A program made the position numbers and the translations under genes. From contig NZ_JAKMTB010000004.1 in the NCBI RefSeq assembly GCF_025772985.1, positions 1-64,000 of the forward strand: a stretch of DNA of 64,000 nucleotides, in the 5' to 3' direction. Below, one piece after another: positions 41,749-52,055 of this stretch. This DNA comes from Campylobacter sp. CNRCH_2014_0184h (GTDB taxonomy: Bacteria > Campylobacterota > Campylobacteria > Campylobacterales > Campylobacteraceae). How positions within the stretch are numbered: position 1 is the stretch's first letter; every line of letters starts with the position of its first letter. The notes below the pieces were generated by a model that was given only the letters and a program-made list of their open reading frames with translations, was not told where the DNA came from and did no database searches.

Positions 41749-42535
41749 AGTCATCCTTTAAATAGTCATAAATTTTAAGGTATGAATCAACGCTAATTTC
41801 ATGAGCTCTTGAGGTAGAAGAGAGATTTAGTGCTTCAAATGCTTTTAAAATTTTTTCTTTTTTATTTTTAAAATTAGATAAGAGTTGTTTTCTAGGATTT
41901 TGAAAACAAGCTCTAAGAAATTCTTTAAAAGCTTCTATATTTTCACATTTTTGCTGATAATGAGTAGTTTTTATTAACTTCATTACAGCTGAAGTAACTT
42001 TTGGTGGAGGATTAAAGCTTTGTGGTTGTATATCAAAAAGCATTTGTCTTTGGCATATCAATGCACAAAGCACCCCTAAAGCCGAAAAATTACTTTCTTT
42101 TTCATTTGCACAAAATTTCTGTGCCACTTCTTTTTGCACCATTACTATAAGCCCAAGACAATTTTGATCTTCTAGGGCTTTTAAAATCAAATTTGTAGCA
42201 ATATAATATGGTAAATTTGCTACCAAAAAGTACTCTTTATCGCTTAAACTTCCTTGATCAAAAGCATCACTTGCATTTTGATGGATAAGCTCAAAATTTC
42301 CACCTTCAATCTCATTTTGAAATTTTTTATTTAAAATAGGAATCAAATCTTTATCAATCTCATAAGCTCTAATATGAGCTTGTGGGATTTTCAAAAGTTC
42401 TTGCGTTAAATCACCTAAGCCAGGCCCAATCTCAACTATATTTTTAGTATCTTTGGGTATGGCTTGGATGATTTTATCTACCACGCTTTTATCACATAAA
42501 AAATTTTGTCCAAAATGTTTTTTTGCTTTTATCAT
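41708..42535 (-). CDS. rsmA: 16S rRNA dimethyladenosine transferase RsmA (KsgA)
   Basis: 275 residues. It begins KAKKHFGQNFLCDKSVVDKI. The SAM-binding motif IVEIGPGLGDLTQELLKI is near residue 35 and the catalytic motif NLPYYIATNLILKAL near 110. It dimethylates two adjacent adenines near the 3' end of 16S rRNA. An extended -10 box lies upstream. Loss of it gives kasugamycin resistance in other bacteria. Confidence 0.96.
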   Translation of the reverse strand: MIKAKKHFGQNFLCDKSVVDKIIQAIPKDTKNIVEIGPGLGDLTQELLKIPQAHIRAYEIDKDLIPILNKKFQNEIEGGNFELIHQNASDAFDQGSLSDKEYFLVANLPYYIATNLILKALEDQNCLGLIVMVQKEVAQKFCANEKESNFSALGVLCALICQRQMLFDIQPQSFNPPPKVTSAVMKLIKTTHYQQKCENIEAFKEFLRACFQNPRKQLLSNFKNKKEKILKAFEALNLSSTSRAHEISVDSYLKIYDYLKDDYERRKQNSRAKQN

Positions 42536-42561
42536 AAATTTATTCTATCTAAAAAATATTA

Positions 42562-42567
42562 ATTATA
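42562..42567 (-). promoter_or_regulatory. rsmA-rnj promoter, extended -10 box
   Basis: On the minus strand the sequence reads TGCTATAAT, a perfect -10 preceded by TG-N, 27 bp before the rsmA ATG. Confidence 0.55.
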
Positions 42568-42625
42568 GCATTATTTTAAGCGTTAATTAGATAAAATTTG
42601 AATTATTTTTTATAAAGGTTAATTT

Positions 42626-43159
42626 TTGAAAAATCTTATAGTATGTGCAGGAGGAAATGAGGATTTTAAATTTGCACAAAGTATAGGCATAGGTTTGGTT
42701 AATTCTGCTTTTTCTTTAGGTAAAATTTTAAGTCAAGTAAAAGTAGATAGAGTGATTTTTATAGGTACATGCGGAATTTACCAAGAAGGAAAAATTTTAG
42801 ATATTTATGAAAGTTCTAACGCAGCGAATTTAGAATACGCAGATTTATTTGATAGTTTTTATACGCCTATAGCAAATGAGATTAGATTAAATGTTTCACA
42901 TGAAACTATGATTAATTCTTCAAATTATATTTGTAAAGATGAAAATATCGCCCAAGAATTTTTTAAAAAGGGTGTACATATAGAAAATATGGAAGCATAC
43001 GCAGTGCTTTCTTGTGCAAAAATGCAAGGGATAGAAGGAATTTGTTATTTATGTGCGACAAATTTTTGTAATGAATTTGCACATGAGGATTTTTTAAAAA
43101 ACCATCAAAAGGCAAAAGAATTATTAAAAGATTTTTTGTTAGATAAAAAACTTATATAG
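42626..43159 (+). CDS. nucleoside phosphorylase-like protein
   Basis: 177 residues. Features of the purine nucleoside phosphorylase/MTAN fold are [13 protein letters not shown] near residue 45 (phosphate/ribose side) and [19 protein letters not shown] near 110, the nucleoside-binding Met-Glu segment. [13 protein letters not shown] follows. It is shorter than true MTAN (~230), so activity is uncertain. The start is TTG, with AAAGG seven bases upstream. It sits before rlmN as I recall for Cj1712-1713. Confidence 0.75.
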   Translation: MKNLIVCAGGNEDFKFAQSIGIGLVNSAFSLGKILSQVKVDRVIFIGTCGIYQEGKILDIYESSNAANLEYADLFDSFYTPIANEIRLNVSHETMINSSNYICKDENIAQEFFKKGVHIENMEAYAVLSCAKMQGIEGICYLCATNFCNEFAHEDFLKNHQKAKELLKDFLLDKKLI

Positions 43160-43167
43160 GAAAAAAA

Positions 43168-44238
43168 TTGAGTGAATTAAAAAATATATTAGATTTTACT
43201 AAAGAAGAATTAGAAAATTTAGTCCAACCAAAATTTAGAGCAAAGCAAATTTTTGAATGGGTGTATAAAAAATATGCAGATGATTTTTTACAAATGTCGT
43301 CTTTGCCAAAAGATTTTAGAGTGTACTTGCAAGAAAATTTTCATTTTTCACCTCTAAAATGTGTGAAAGATGAAAAAAGCAAAGATGGTAGTATAAAATA
43401 TCTTTTTGAACTTTTAGATGGTAAAAAAATAGAAGCTGTTTTGCTACCAATGAAAGAAGAACTTGTAGATGAAAATGGAAAAATCATCAAACATGCAAGA
43501 TATACTATTTGTGTTTCCTCTCAAGTGGGATGTAAAAGTGGGTGTAGTTTTTGTCTTACTGCTAAAGGTGGTTTGAAAAGAAATTTGACTGCAGGAGAAA
43601 TAGTAGGACAAATTTTATGGATTAAAAAACACAACAACATACCTTATGAAAGAAGGGTTAATATAGTCTATATGGGTATGGGAGAACCTTTGGATAATCT
43701 TAAAAATGTTTCTAAGGCAGTTAAGATTTTAGCCGATAATGATGCCTTAGCGATAAGCCCTAGAAGACAAACTATAAGTACAAGTGGTTTGGCAAAGCAA
43801 ATTAAAGAGCTTGGAGAAATGAATTTGGGTGTGCTTTTGGCTATTTCGCTCCATGCTGTAAATGATGAGCTTAGAAGTGAATTAATGCCTATTAATAAAG
43901 CTTATAATATAGCAAGCATTATGGAAGCGGTGAGAAATTTTCCTATAGATCAGCGTAAAAGAGTGATGTTTGAATATCTTTTAATCGATGGTATAAATGA
44001 TAAAATAGAACATGCAAAAGAACTAGTCAAACTTTTAAATGGCATAAAAGCTAAAGTGAATTTAATACTTTTTAATCCACACGAAGGAAGTTTATATAAA
44101 AGACCAAGTGTTGAAAATGCGGTTAAATTTCAAGATTATTTAAGTGCAAAAGGTGTTACTTGTACGATAAGAGAAAGTAAAGGACTTGATATTTCAGCTG
44201 CATGCGGACAGCTTAAAGAAAGGCAGAGTAAACAATGA
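43168..44238 (+). CDS. rlmN: dual-specificity rRNA/tRNA methyltransferase RlmN
   Basis: 356 residues. The radical SAM motif [20 protein letters not shown] (C-x3-C-x2-C) lies near residue 115. The two catalytic cysteines are the one ending in ISAACGQL near 345 and the one in the early conserved CVSSQ. Other RlmN text includes [11 protein letters not shown] and [11 protein letters not shown]. It makes 2-methyladenosine in 23S rRNA and tRNAs. It starts with TTG after TAGG, 8 bp from its neighbour. Confidence 0.96.
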   Translation: MSELKNILDFTKEELENLVQPKFRAKQIFEWVYKKYADDFLQMSSLPKDFRVYLQENFHFSPLKCVKDEKSKDGSIKYLFELLDGKKIEAVLLPMKEELVDENGKIIKHARYTICVSSQVGCKSGCSFCLTAKGGLKRNLTAGEIVGQILWIKKHNNIPYERRVNIVYMGMGEPLDNLKNVSKAVKILADNDALAISPRRQTISTSGLAKQIKELGEMNLGVLLAISLHAVNDELRSELMPINKAYNIASIMEAVRNFPIDQRKRVMFEYLLIDGINDKIEHAKELVKLLNGIKAKVNLILFNPHEGSLYKRPSVENAVKFQDYLSAKGVTCTIRESKGLDISAACGQLKERQSKQ

Positions 44239-44345
44239 CTTTTTTAGATATAGCTCAGCTTATTTTTATAAGTATAGTGGTGATCATAGGACTTGGTGGG
44301 ATTATTTATGTATTAAAGAATGAAGGGAAAAACAATGGTAGATAA
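44235..44345 (+). CDS. 36-residue single-span membrane protein
   Basis: A short frame beginning in the rlmN stop (ATGA): M-T-F-L-D-I-A-Q, then a hydrophobic span ([19 protein letters not shown]) and a basic tail. It ends 11 bp inside the next gene. Such a small gene behind rlmN agrees with what I recall at Cj1714 in C. jejuni, which supports it as real. Its start and stop overlap both neighbours, indicating a coupled three-gene unit. No function known. Confidence 0.65.
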   Translation: MTFLDIAQLIFISIVVIIGLGGIIYVLKNEGKNNGR

Positions 44346-45354
44346 AAAACAATTATTAGAAAATCAATTATTTCAAAATAGATATATAAAGCCAAATATT
44401 TCTTGGTATTTTTCGTATTTAAATGGCAAAAGAGGAATTGCTAGAATTTTTAAAGTTCCTTATGCTGCTTTGATGAAAAAATTTTATTTGAAAAAATACT
44501 TCGAAAAGAGGGTTTTAGAGGGTAAGGTGGATATTCCTTATTTAGAATTAGTTTTAACTACAAGATGTACTTTGCGTTGTGAATCATGTAATAATTTAAT
44601 GCAGTATTTTTCACCATCAAATCAATATGCTTGTACTTTAGAGGGCATTATAGAATCATTAGAGTTACTTTTATCTAAGGTAGATTCTATCGCAAGAGTT
44701 AGAATCATAGGTGGAGAACCCTTGTTGTTTAAGGATTTACCACAATTGATTGATTATTTAGATGTTCAAAAGAAAATACTAACTTTTTCTTTAGTCACTA
44801 ATGCAACTATTGATTTTAAAGATGAATTGATGAGTAAGTTAAAAAAATCTAATAAAGTTAGAAAAATTACGATTTCAGATTACAAAAGATCACCAAATTT
44901 AAAAATTCCATTAAAGCAAGAAAGCATTTTAAGAAAATTAAAAGAAAATAAAATTCCATTTTCTATGGACTCTAGTGGTGAAAATTCTACTTGGAGTGAT
45001 CCTGAAAAAATTTATAAACGTGGTAGAAGTAAAGAAGATATAATCAAAAATTATCGTAATTGTCAAATGCCATGTGTAAGTTTGATGACATCTGAGGGCT
45101 TAGAAAATAAACAATTAGCACCTAAAGGCGCTATTTTTGTTTGCCCTATATCAAGCTCCTTATCTCGCTTAAAAGGGCTTGAAGAATTTGATGGTGATTT
45201 TTTAAATTTAGAGAATTCTAAAGAAAGATTTTTTGAATTTTATTCTCAAGATTTTTACAAATCTTGTGATTATTGTAGAGATTATGGTAAACCAGCTAAG
45301 CAAATTGCAGTTGCAATCCAAACTGATAAGGTTTTAAAGTTAGAAAAAGACTAA
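44335..45354 (+). CDS. radical SAM protein
   Basis: 339 residues. LVLTTRCTLRCESCNNLMQY holds the C-x3-C-x2-C cluster near residue 78, and RIIGGEPLLFKDLPQL is the GGE motif near 122. C-terminal cysteine pairs (NCQMPC, FVCPIS, SCDYCRD) resemble an auxiliary-cluster (SPASM-like) region. The ATG at 44335 has AAGGGA six bases upstream, so I prefer it to the ATG at 44320. It may modify a peptide or a sugar; no obvious precursor gene adjoins. Its stop overlaps that of the convergent RluA gene. Confidence 0.85.
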   Translation: MVDKKQLLENQLFQNRYIKPNISWYFSYLNGKRGIARIFKVPYAALMKKFYLKKYFEKRVLEGKVDIPYLELVLTTRCTLRCESCNNLMQYFSPSNQYACTLEGIIESLELLLSKVDSIARVRIIGGEPLLFKDLPQLIDYLDVQKKILTFSLVTNATIDFKDELMSKLKKSNKVRKITISDYKRSPNLKIPLKQESILRKLKENKIPFSMDSSGENSTWSDPEKIYKRGRSKEDIIKNYRNCQMPCVSLMTSEGLENKQLAPKGAIFVCPISSSLSRLKGLEEFDGDFLNLENSKERFFEFYSQDFYKSCDYCRDYGKPAKQIAVAIQTDKVLKLEKD

Positions 45355-46253
45355 GATAAATTTTTCAAAAACTCATCTTTTATATCTTTTTGAGATTGTA
45401 TCAAAAATTTTTGATTTTTATATGTAAATTCTAAGCTAGAAGAGTGTAAAAGCAGTCTTTTAGCGCCTGTGATGTGAGCTCTTTTTATATCACTCATTTT
45501 TCCATCAAGTATTTGCTCTATTTGTGTTTTTTCTAAACCATATAAAGGTTCACCTAAAATTTTATGTTTCACATGAAACAAATGTAGTCTTATTTGATGT
45601 TGTCTGCCTGTTAGAGGTTTAGCTAAAACTAAACTAGCATCTAAATTTTCAAAATATTCCAAAGTGTAAAATTGCGTTAAAGCTTCTTTGCCATTTTCAC
45701 AAATATGCATTCTAGTTTTTACTGCATCATAGTCTTTAGCTAAATCCATACTTTTATCTACTATAAATTCTTTTTTAGTTTTTCCTTTTACTAGAGCAAG
45801 ATAGCTTTTTTGCACTAATCTTTTTTCAAACATGGTTTTTAACTCAATTTGTGCATTTTTATGTTTAGCTATGAGTAAAAGCCCGCTTGTTTCTTTATCT
45901 AATCTATGAGCTACGCAAGCTTTTTCACCCCATAAATGCCAAATTTCATCACAAAGACTATAAGTACAATTGCGTCCATTAGGATGAGTTAGCACCCCAC
46001 TTGGTTTTTCTATGACGGCAAAATCTCCATTTTCAAAAACTATTTCCAATCCTTTAGGGTTATTTTCATATACGATTAATTCCACTAATCCATCTAAAAA
46101 TTTGTTTTTTTCTTCTACCAAATTTCCATTACAAAATAGTCTTTTTTTATCAATGAGTTTTTGTGCTTCACGCATAGAGATTTTTAACTCATCCATAAGT
46201 AGTCTAAATGCCTTTTTTCCATTATTTGCTAGTTTCTTTTTTATATATGCCAT
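45351..46253 (-). CDS. RluA-family pseudouridine synthase
   Basis: 300 residues. An N-terminal S4 domain (LMDELKISMREAQKLIDKKR) is followed by the RluA catalytic motif ACVAHRLDKETSGLLLIAKH near residue 122, where Asp is the nucleophile. LTGRQHQIRLHLFHVKHKIL is near 218. It acts on rRNA or tRNA uridines; the exact position cannot be predicted. Its stop codon overlaps that of the radical SAM gene by 4 bp. I recall an equivalent before purB in C. jejuni (Cj0022c). Confidence 0.9.
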   Translation of the reverse strand: MAYIKKKLANNGKKAFRLLMDELKISMREAQKLIDKKRLFCNGNLVEEKNKFLDGLVELIVYENNPKGLEIVFENGDFAVIEKPSGVLTHPNGRNCTYSLCDEIWHLWGEKACVAHRLDKETSGLLLIAKHKNAQIELKTMFEKRLVQKSYLALVKGKTKKEFIVDKSMDLAKDYDAVKTRMHICENGKEALTQFYTLEYFENLDASLVLAKPLTGRQHQIRLHLFHVKHKILGEPLYGLEKTQIEQILDGKMSDIKRAHITGAKRLLLHSSSLEFTYKNQKFLIQSQKDIKDEFLKNLS

Positions 46254-46332
46254 TTAATAACTTTCTTAGGTAATTTATAATAAAATTCAAGCTATTTTTT
46301 CATAAAAAATTATATAAAAAAAGGTCTTGAAA

Positions 46333-47661
46333 ATGGTTGAAAGATATAGTAGAGAAATCATGGCTAAAAAATGGGACATGCAAGCAAAATATGACGCATG
46401 GTTAAAAGTGGAATTAGCTGCTGTGAAAGCGTGGAATAAACTTGATCTTATTAAAGATGATGATTGTGAAAAAATTATAAAAAATGCAAAATTTGATACA
46501 GCAAGAATAGATGAAATAGAAAAAACTACCAAACATGATGTTATTGCTTTTTTAACTAGTGTAAGTGAAAGTTTAGGCGAGGAAAGTCGTTTTGTACATT
46601 ATGCGATGACAAGTTCAGATTGTATTGATACTGCAGTTGCTTTGCAGATTAAAGATAGTTTAGAACTAATCTTGCAAGATTTAGATCAAGTTTTAGCAGC
46701 GATTAAAACAAGAGCATATGAGCATAAAAATACCTTAATGGTAGGAAGAAGCCATGGAATTCATGGAGAGCCTATAACTTTTGGTTTGGTTTTGGCTATT
46801 TGGTATGATTCGCTAGTTCATGCAAAAGATTTAATCATTCATGCAAAAGAAGTGATTAGCTATGGAAAAATCAGCGGTGCCATGGGAAATTTTGCTCATG
46901 CTCCGCTTGAATTTGAAGAAGAAGTTTGTAAAAATTTAGATTTAAAGCCAGCACCAGTTTCAAACCAAGTTATACAAAGAGATCGTTACGCACAGGTTAT
47001 CTCGGCTTTAGCTATTTTAGCTTCAAGTTGTGAGCAAATCGCTGTTGCTATCCGCCATTTTCAAAGAACAGAAGTATATGAAGCTGAAGAATATTTTTCT
47101 CAAGGACAAAAAGGAAGCTCAGCTATGCCTCATAAAAGAAATCCTGTTTTGAGTGAAAATATTACCGGTCTTTGCAGGATGATAAGAGCTTATGTAACAC
47201 CTGCTTTAGAAAATGTAGCATTGTGGCACGAAAGAGATATATCACATTCTAGTGTAGAAAGATTTATATTACCTGATGCTTTTATCACGACTGATTTTAT
47301 GCTTTCAAGATTATGCGGTGTGATAGAAAAGCTTTTGGTGTATCCAGAAAATATGATGAAAAATTTAAATTTAACCGGAGGACTTGTATTCTCTCAAAGA
47401 GTGTTGCTTGAACTTCCATTTAAAGGTATAAGTAGAGAAGAAGCTTACAAGATCGTTCAAAGAAATGCTATGAAAGTTTGGGCTGATTTACAAAATGGCA
47501 AGCCTGCGTTAAATGAAAAAGGTGAGAGTTTGTTTTTGCTAGCTTTATTAGCTGATGAGGATTTGAAAAAGTCTTTAAGTGAAGCAGATATTAGAAATTG
47601 CTTTGACTATAACTACTACACAAAAAATGTAGACAAAATATTTGCAAGAACTTTTAAATAA
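46333..47661 (+). CDS. purB: adenylosuccinate lyase
   Basis: 442 residues. The fumarase-superfamily signature is GQKGSSAMPHKRNPVLSENI near residue 262, and the catalytic His region MVGRSHGIHGEPITFGL is near 140. It acts twice in purine synthesis. The frame extends to a TTG at 46327, but the ATG at 46333 gives the standard start MVERYSREIMAKKW and has AAAAAAGG nine bases upstream. Confidence 0.97.
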   Translation: MVERYSREIMAKKWDMQAKYDAWLKVELAAVKAWNKLDLIKDDDCEKIIKNAKFDTARIDEIEKTTKHDVIAFLTSVSESLGEESRFVHYAMTSSDCIDTAVALQIKDSLELILQDLDQVLAAIKTRAYEHKNTLMVGRSHGIHGEPITFGLVLAIWYDSLVHAKDLIIHAKEVISYGKISGAMGNFAHAPLEFEEEVCKNLDLKPAPVSNQVIQRDRYAQVISALAILASSCEQIAVAIRHFQRTEVYEAEEYFSQGQKGSSAMPHKRNPVLSENITGLCRMIRAYVTPALENVALWHERDISHSSVERFILPDAFITTDFMLSRLCGVIEKLLVYPENMMKNLNLTGGLVFSQRVLLELPFKGISREEAYKIVQRNAMKVWADLQNGKPALNEKGESLFLLALLADEDLKKSLSEADIRNCFDYNYYTKNVDKIFARTFK

Positions 47662-47678
47662 TAAACTAGGGGTTGTGA

Positions 47679-50054
47679 GTGAAAGTATTAAAAAGAAATG
47701 GTAGAACTGAAGAGTTAGATGTTTCCAAGATTAAAAAATATACCACCGATGCAGTGGCAAATTTAGAAAATGTTAGCCAAAGTGAGCTTGAAGTGGATGC
47801 AAAAATTCAATTTCGTGATGGCATAACAACAGAAGAAATCCAACAAACTCTCATAAAAACAGCAGTAGATAAAATAGATATTGATAGACCTAATTGGACC
47901 TTTGTTGCTGCAAGATTATTTTTATATGATTTGTATAAAAAAGTAAGTGGTTATAGTGGTTATAAACATTTAAGAGAATACCTTGAAAAAGGTGAAAAAG
48001 AAGGTAGGATTTTAATCGGCTTAAAAGAAAAATACGATTTAGATGATCTTAATGCTTATATCAAGCCAGAACGCGATTTGCAATTTACTTATCTTGGTAT
48101 AAAAACTTTGTATGATAGATATTTGATTAAAGATTCTAAAGGCATGCCTATAGAATTACCACAGCAAATGTTTATGGCTATTGCGATGTTTTTAGCGCAA
48201 AATGAGTTAGATTCTCAAACTTGGGCTAAGAAATTTTATGATTTAATCTCAACTTTTGAAGTAATGCTTGCAACCCCAACCCTTTCAAATGCAAGAACCA
48301 CAAGACATCAATTAAGTTCATGTTATATAGGAAGCACGCCTGATAATATAGAAGGGATTTTTGATTCTTATCAAGAAATGGCACTTTTATCTAAATTTGG
48401 CGGTGGTATAGGTTGGGATTGGTCTAAGGTGCGTGCTATGGGCGGAAGCATAGATGGGCATAAAAATGCAGCAGGTGGGATCATACCATTTTTAAAAATC
48501 ACCAATGATATAGCAGTAGCTGTTGATCAACTTGGTACTAGAAAAGGTGCAATTGCTGTATATATTGAACCTTGGCATATGGATATTAATGACTTTTTAG
48601 ATTTGCGTAAAAACTCAGGTGAAGAAAGAAGAAGAGCGCATGAGCTTTTCCCTGCTTTGTGGATTAATGATTTGTTCATGAAAAGAGTAAGAGCAAATGA
48701 CAAATGGACGCTTTTTGATCCTGCTGATACAGCAAGTTTGTGTGATTTATACGGTGAAGAATTTGAGAAAAAATATGAAGAATTTGAAAAAGATGAAAGC
48801 ATAGTCAAAGAAATTGTTGATGCTAAAGAGCTTTGGAAAAAAATACTTTTATCTTATTTTGAAAGTGGCTTGCCGTTTTTATGTTTTAAAGATAGCGCAA
48901 ATAGAACAAATCCAAATTCCCATGCAGGAATTATAAGAAGTTCAAATTTATGTACAGAAATTTTTCAAAATACAGAACCAAATTATTATCAAATCAAAAT
49001 CGTATTTGATGATAAAACAGAACTTCATTTAGATGAGGATGAAGAGCTTACAATAGATGGAGGATATAAAAAGCTTGCTAAAAAAGTTTCTACTTTAGAT
49101 AGTATTAATGGTAAAAAAGTTTATATAGTAGAAAAATACAAAAACGAAGGAAAAACCGCAGTTTGTAATCTTGCAAGTATAAATTTAAGTAAAATCAATA
49201 CCAAAGAAGACATCCAAAGAGTAGTACCAACAGCTATAAGAATGCTTGATAATGTGATTGATTTAAATTTTTATCCTCATGTAAAGGTTAAAAATACCAA
49301 CCTAAAATCACGCGCTATAGGACTTGGTGTGATGGGTGAAGCGCAAATGTTAGCTGAAGCTCAAATTTATTGGGGTTCTAATGAACATTTTGAAAAAATT
49401 GATCGCATTATGGAAATGATTAGCTATGAGGCTATTTTAGCTAGCTCAAATTTAGCCTTAGAAAAAGGAAGCTACCCTGACTTTGAAGGATCAAATTGGA
49501 GTAAAGGTATAGTGCCAATTGATGTAGCAAACGAAAATGCCAAAAAGCTTACCGCAAGTGAAGGTTTATTTGATCAAAGTGAGTGTGATTGGGAAAAATT
49601 AAGAGAAAAACTAAAAAGAGATGGTATAAGAAATGGTTATTTAATGGCCATAGCGCCAACTTCTTCTATCTCTATTTTAGTGGGTACTACTCAAACAATT
49701 GAGCCTGTATATAAAAGAAAATGGTTTGAGCAAAACTTAAGCGGTATGATACCAACTGTGGTGCCAAATCTAAGTGCTAATACTTGGCAGTATTATACCC
49801 CTGCTTATGAGCTTGATCAAAAAATCTTAGTAAAAGCAGCAGCGATTCGTGGTAAGTGGATTGATCAAGGTCAATCATTAAATATCTTTGTTTCTTTAGA
49901 TAAGGCAAGCGGTGGATATTTAAATGAAATTTATCAACTTGCTTGGGAATTAGGTGTTAAATCAACTTATTATCTAAGAAGCGAAAGCCCTGATAGTCAA
50001 AAAGTAAATGATGATGTGGTTGATAGAACTATAGAATGTGAAGGTTGTCAATAA
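47679..50054 (+). CDS. nrdA: ribonucleoside-diphosphate reductase, alpha subunit
   Basis: 791 residues. An N-terminal ATP-cone (VLKRNGRTEELDVSKIKKYT) precedes the class I catalytic barrel with ATPTLSNARTTRHQLSSCYI near 205, the active-site block SSNLCTEIF near 425, and the C-terminal pair ECEGCQ that accepts electrons. The start is GTG with AGGGG upstream. Only the large subunit is here; nrdB must lie elsewhere. Confidence 0.96.
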   Translation: MKVLKRNGRTEELDVSKIKKYTTDAVANLENVSQSELEVDAKIQFRDGITTEEIQQTLIKTAVDKIDIDRPNWTFVAARLFLYDLYKKVSGYSGYKHLREYLEKGEKEGRILIGLKEKYDLDDLNAYIKPERDLQFTYLGIKTLYDRYLIKDSKGMPIELPQQMFMAIAMFLAQNELDSQTWAKKFYDLISTFEVMLATPTLSNARTTRHQLSSCYIGSTPDNIEGIFDSYQEMALLSKFGGGIGWDWSKVRAMGGSIDGHKNAAGGIIPFLKITNDIAVAVDQLGTRKGAIAVYIEPWHMDINDFLDLRKNSGEERRRAHELFPALWINDLFMKRVRANDKWTLFDPADTASLCDLYGEEFEKKYEEFEKDESIVKEIVDAKELWKKILLSYFESGLPFLCFKDSANRTNPNSHAGIIRSSNLCTEIFQNTEPNYYQIKIVFDDKTELHLDEDEELTIDGGYKKLAKKVSTLDSINGKKVYIVEKYKNEGKTAVCNLASINLSKINTKEDIQRVVPTAIRMLDNVIDLNFYPHVKVKNTNLKSRAIGLGVMGEAQMLAEAQIYWGSNEHFEKIDRIMEMISYEAILASSNLALEKGSYPDFEGSNWSKGIVPIDVANENAKKLTASEGLFDQSECDWEKLREKLKRDGIRNGYLMAIAPTSSISILVGTTQTIEPVYKRKWFEQNLSGMIPTVVPNLSANTWQYYTPAYELDQKILVKAAAIRGKWIDQGQSLNIFVSLDKASGGYLNEIYQLAWELGVKSTYYLRSESPDSQKVNDDVVDRTIECEGCQ

Positions 50055-50069
50055 AAATGGAGAAACAAA

Positions 50070-52055
50070 ATGCATACAAAAAACTCACTACCGGAGCTTA
50101 CGCTTAGGGGTATAATACTAGGAAGTATTTTAACGATTATTTTTACTGCCTCAAATGTATATTTGGGGCTTAAAGTTGGTCTTACTTTTTCTACTTCTAT
50201 TCCTGCTGTTGTGATTGCAATGGCTGTTTTAAAAATCTTTAAAGACTCTAATATTTTAGAAAATAATATGGTTCAAACTCAAGTTTCAGCCGCAGGTACG
50301 CTTTCGGCTGTGATTTTTGTTATACCAGGTCTTTTTATGTGTGGATATTGGTTTGAATTTCCACTTTGGCTTACTTTTATGCTCTGTCTTTGTGGAGGTG
50401 GATTGGGCGTGCTTTTTACTATACCTTTGCGTAGAGCTATGGTGGTAGAGAGTAAATTAGCTTATCCTGAAGGAAGAGCTGCTGCTGAAATCTTAAAAGT
50501 AGCTAATAAAGACCAAGCTGATAAAAAAGGAAAAGTAGGCTTAAAAGAAATCACACTTGGCGTGGTTTTTGCTTCTGTGATAAGTCTTTTTTCAAGCGGT
50601 TTTAAACTACTTTCAAGTGGAAGTAGTTTTGCATTCATTTGGCAAAAAATGACTTTTGGCTTTTCTATGGGCTATTCAGTAGCGCTTTTGGGTGCTGGAT
50701 ACTTAGTAGGTATAGCCGGAGGTGTTGCGTTGCTTGTGGGTATGGTGCTTGCTTGGATGGTTTTTGTGCCATATTTTTCTGCTAAAGAAAGTTTTGACGC
50801 GAGTTTAAGTGCGCTTGATATAGCTAATCAAATTTGGGCTCAAAAAGTGCGTTTAATAGGCACAGGAGCTATTGCCATAGCAGCATTATGGACTTTAATA
50901 GAACTTGCAAAACCTGTATATGATGGCATGAAAAATATGCTTAAAAAAACCTCGTTAAATCTTTCACAAGATCCTAAAGATATGGATTTATCTTTAAAAG
51001 CTATGCTAGGTTTATTTGTACTTATGTGTATAGGCTTATTTATTTCATTTTATGCTTTTGTGGCTGATTCAAATTTAGCAAGTGGCTATCAAATTCTTTT
51101 TGCTTTAGTAGGAACTTTAGTAGCTATTTTTATAGGCTTTTTTGTAGCTTCTGCTTGTGGATATATGGCAGGTTTAGTGGGTTCATCATCTTCTCCTATT
51201 TCAGGTATAGGACTAATTGGGATTATGATTTCTTCTTTGATTATTTTACTTTTGGGTTATCAAGTAGATTTATTTAGCGATCCTTTAATGTCTAAATTTG
51301 CTATTGCTTTTGCTATATTTACTACTAGTGTTATTTTGGCAACTGCTGCTATTTCTAATGATAATTTACAAGATTTAAAAACTGGTTATTTAGTAGGTGC
51401 AACTCCTTGGAAACAACAAGTTTCTTTGATTATAGGCTGTGTGTTTGGAGCTTTGGCTATAGCTCCTGTGTTAAATTTGTTATACCAAGCTTATGGTTTT
51501 GTGGGTGCAATGCCAAGAGAAGGAATGGATGAGGCAAATGCACTTGCTGCACCACAAGCAAATTTAATGAGCACTATAGCTCAAGGTATTTTTAACGCTA
51601 ACATTGATTGGAGTTATATTATAGCAGGAGCTTTTGTGGGTGTTGGTATAATCATTGTCGATCGTTTATTAAGAAAGAAAAATATGTCTTTACCACCTTT
51701 AGCTGTGGGTATAGGTATATATTTACCACCTGCTGTTAATATGCCTTTGTTTATAGGTGGATTATTGGCATATTTAATTAAAAAGCGTTTGGATCAAAGA
51801 TATGCTAAAAATGCTCATAAAAAAGAACTCATTCAAGAGCATGAGCAAAAAGGAACCTTATTTGCCTCTGGTTTGATAGTAGGTGAGAGTTTATTTGGAG
51901 TGTTAATAGCTGGTTTAACCGTGCTTTCTATTAGTAGAGGTGGAGCTGAAGATCCGCTTGCTATTGCAACTTCATTTAAAGATGATGGGATTATAGGTTT
52001 TGTAGTATTTATAGCGATTATGCTAATTTTTGCAAGAAGAGTGCTTAAAAAATGA
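50070..52055 (+). CDS. OPT family oligopeptide transporter
   Basis: 661 residues with about 15 membrane segments. The N-terminal [20 protein letters not shown] and the conserved [18 protein letters not shown] near residue 26 are typical of bacterial OPT proteins. The cytosolic loop [17 protein letters not shown] is near 130 and [16 protein letters not shown] near 370. It probably imports oligopeptides or metal chelates with protons. It overlaps uppP by 4 bp, and only 15 bp separate it from nrdA. Confidence 0.92.
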   Translation: MHTKNSLPELTLRGIILGSILTIIFTASNVYLGLKVGLTFSTSIPAVVIAMAVLKIFKDSNILENNMVQTQVSAAGTLSAVIFVIPGLFMCGYWFEFPLWLTFMLCLCGGGLGVLFTIPLRRAMVVESKLAYPEGRAAAEILKVANKDQADKKGKVGLKEITLGVVFASVISLFSSGFKLLSSGSSFAFIWQKMTFGFSMGYSVALLGAGYLVGIAGGVALLVGMVLAWMVFVPYFSAKESFDASLSALDIANQIWAQKVRLIGTGAIAIAALWTLIELAKPVYDGMKNMLKKTSLNLSQDPKDMDLSLKAMLGLFVLMCIGLFISFYAFVADSNLASGYQILFALVGTLVAIFIGFFVASACGYMAGLVGSSSSPISGIGLIGIMISSLIILLLGYQVDLFSDPLMSKFAIAFAIFTTSVILATAAISNDNLQDLKTGYLVGATPWKQQVSLIIGCVFGALAIAPVLNLLYQAYGFVGAMPREGMDEANALAAPQANLMSTIAQGIFNANIDWSYIIAGAFVGVGIIIVDRLLRKKNMSLPPLAVGIGIYLPPAVNMPLFIGGLLAYLIKKRLDQRYAKNAHKKELIQEHEQKGTLFASGLIVGESLFGVLIAGLTVLSISRGGAEDPLAIATSFKDDGIIGFVVFIAIMLIFARRVLKK

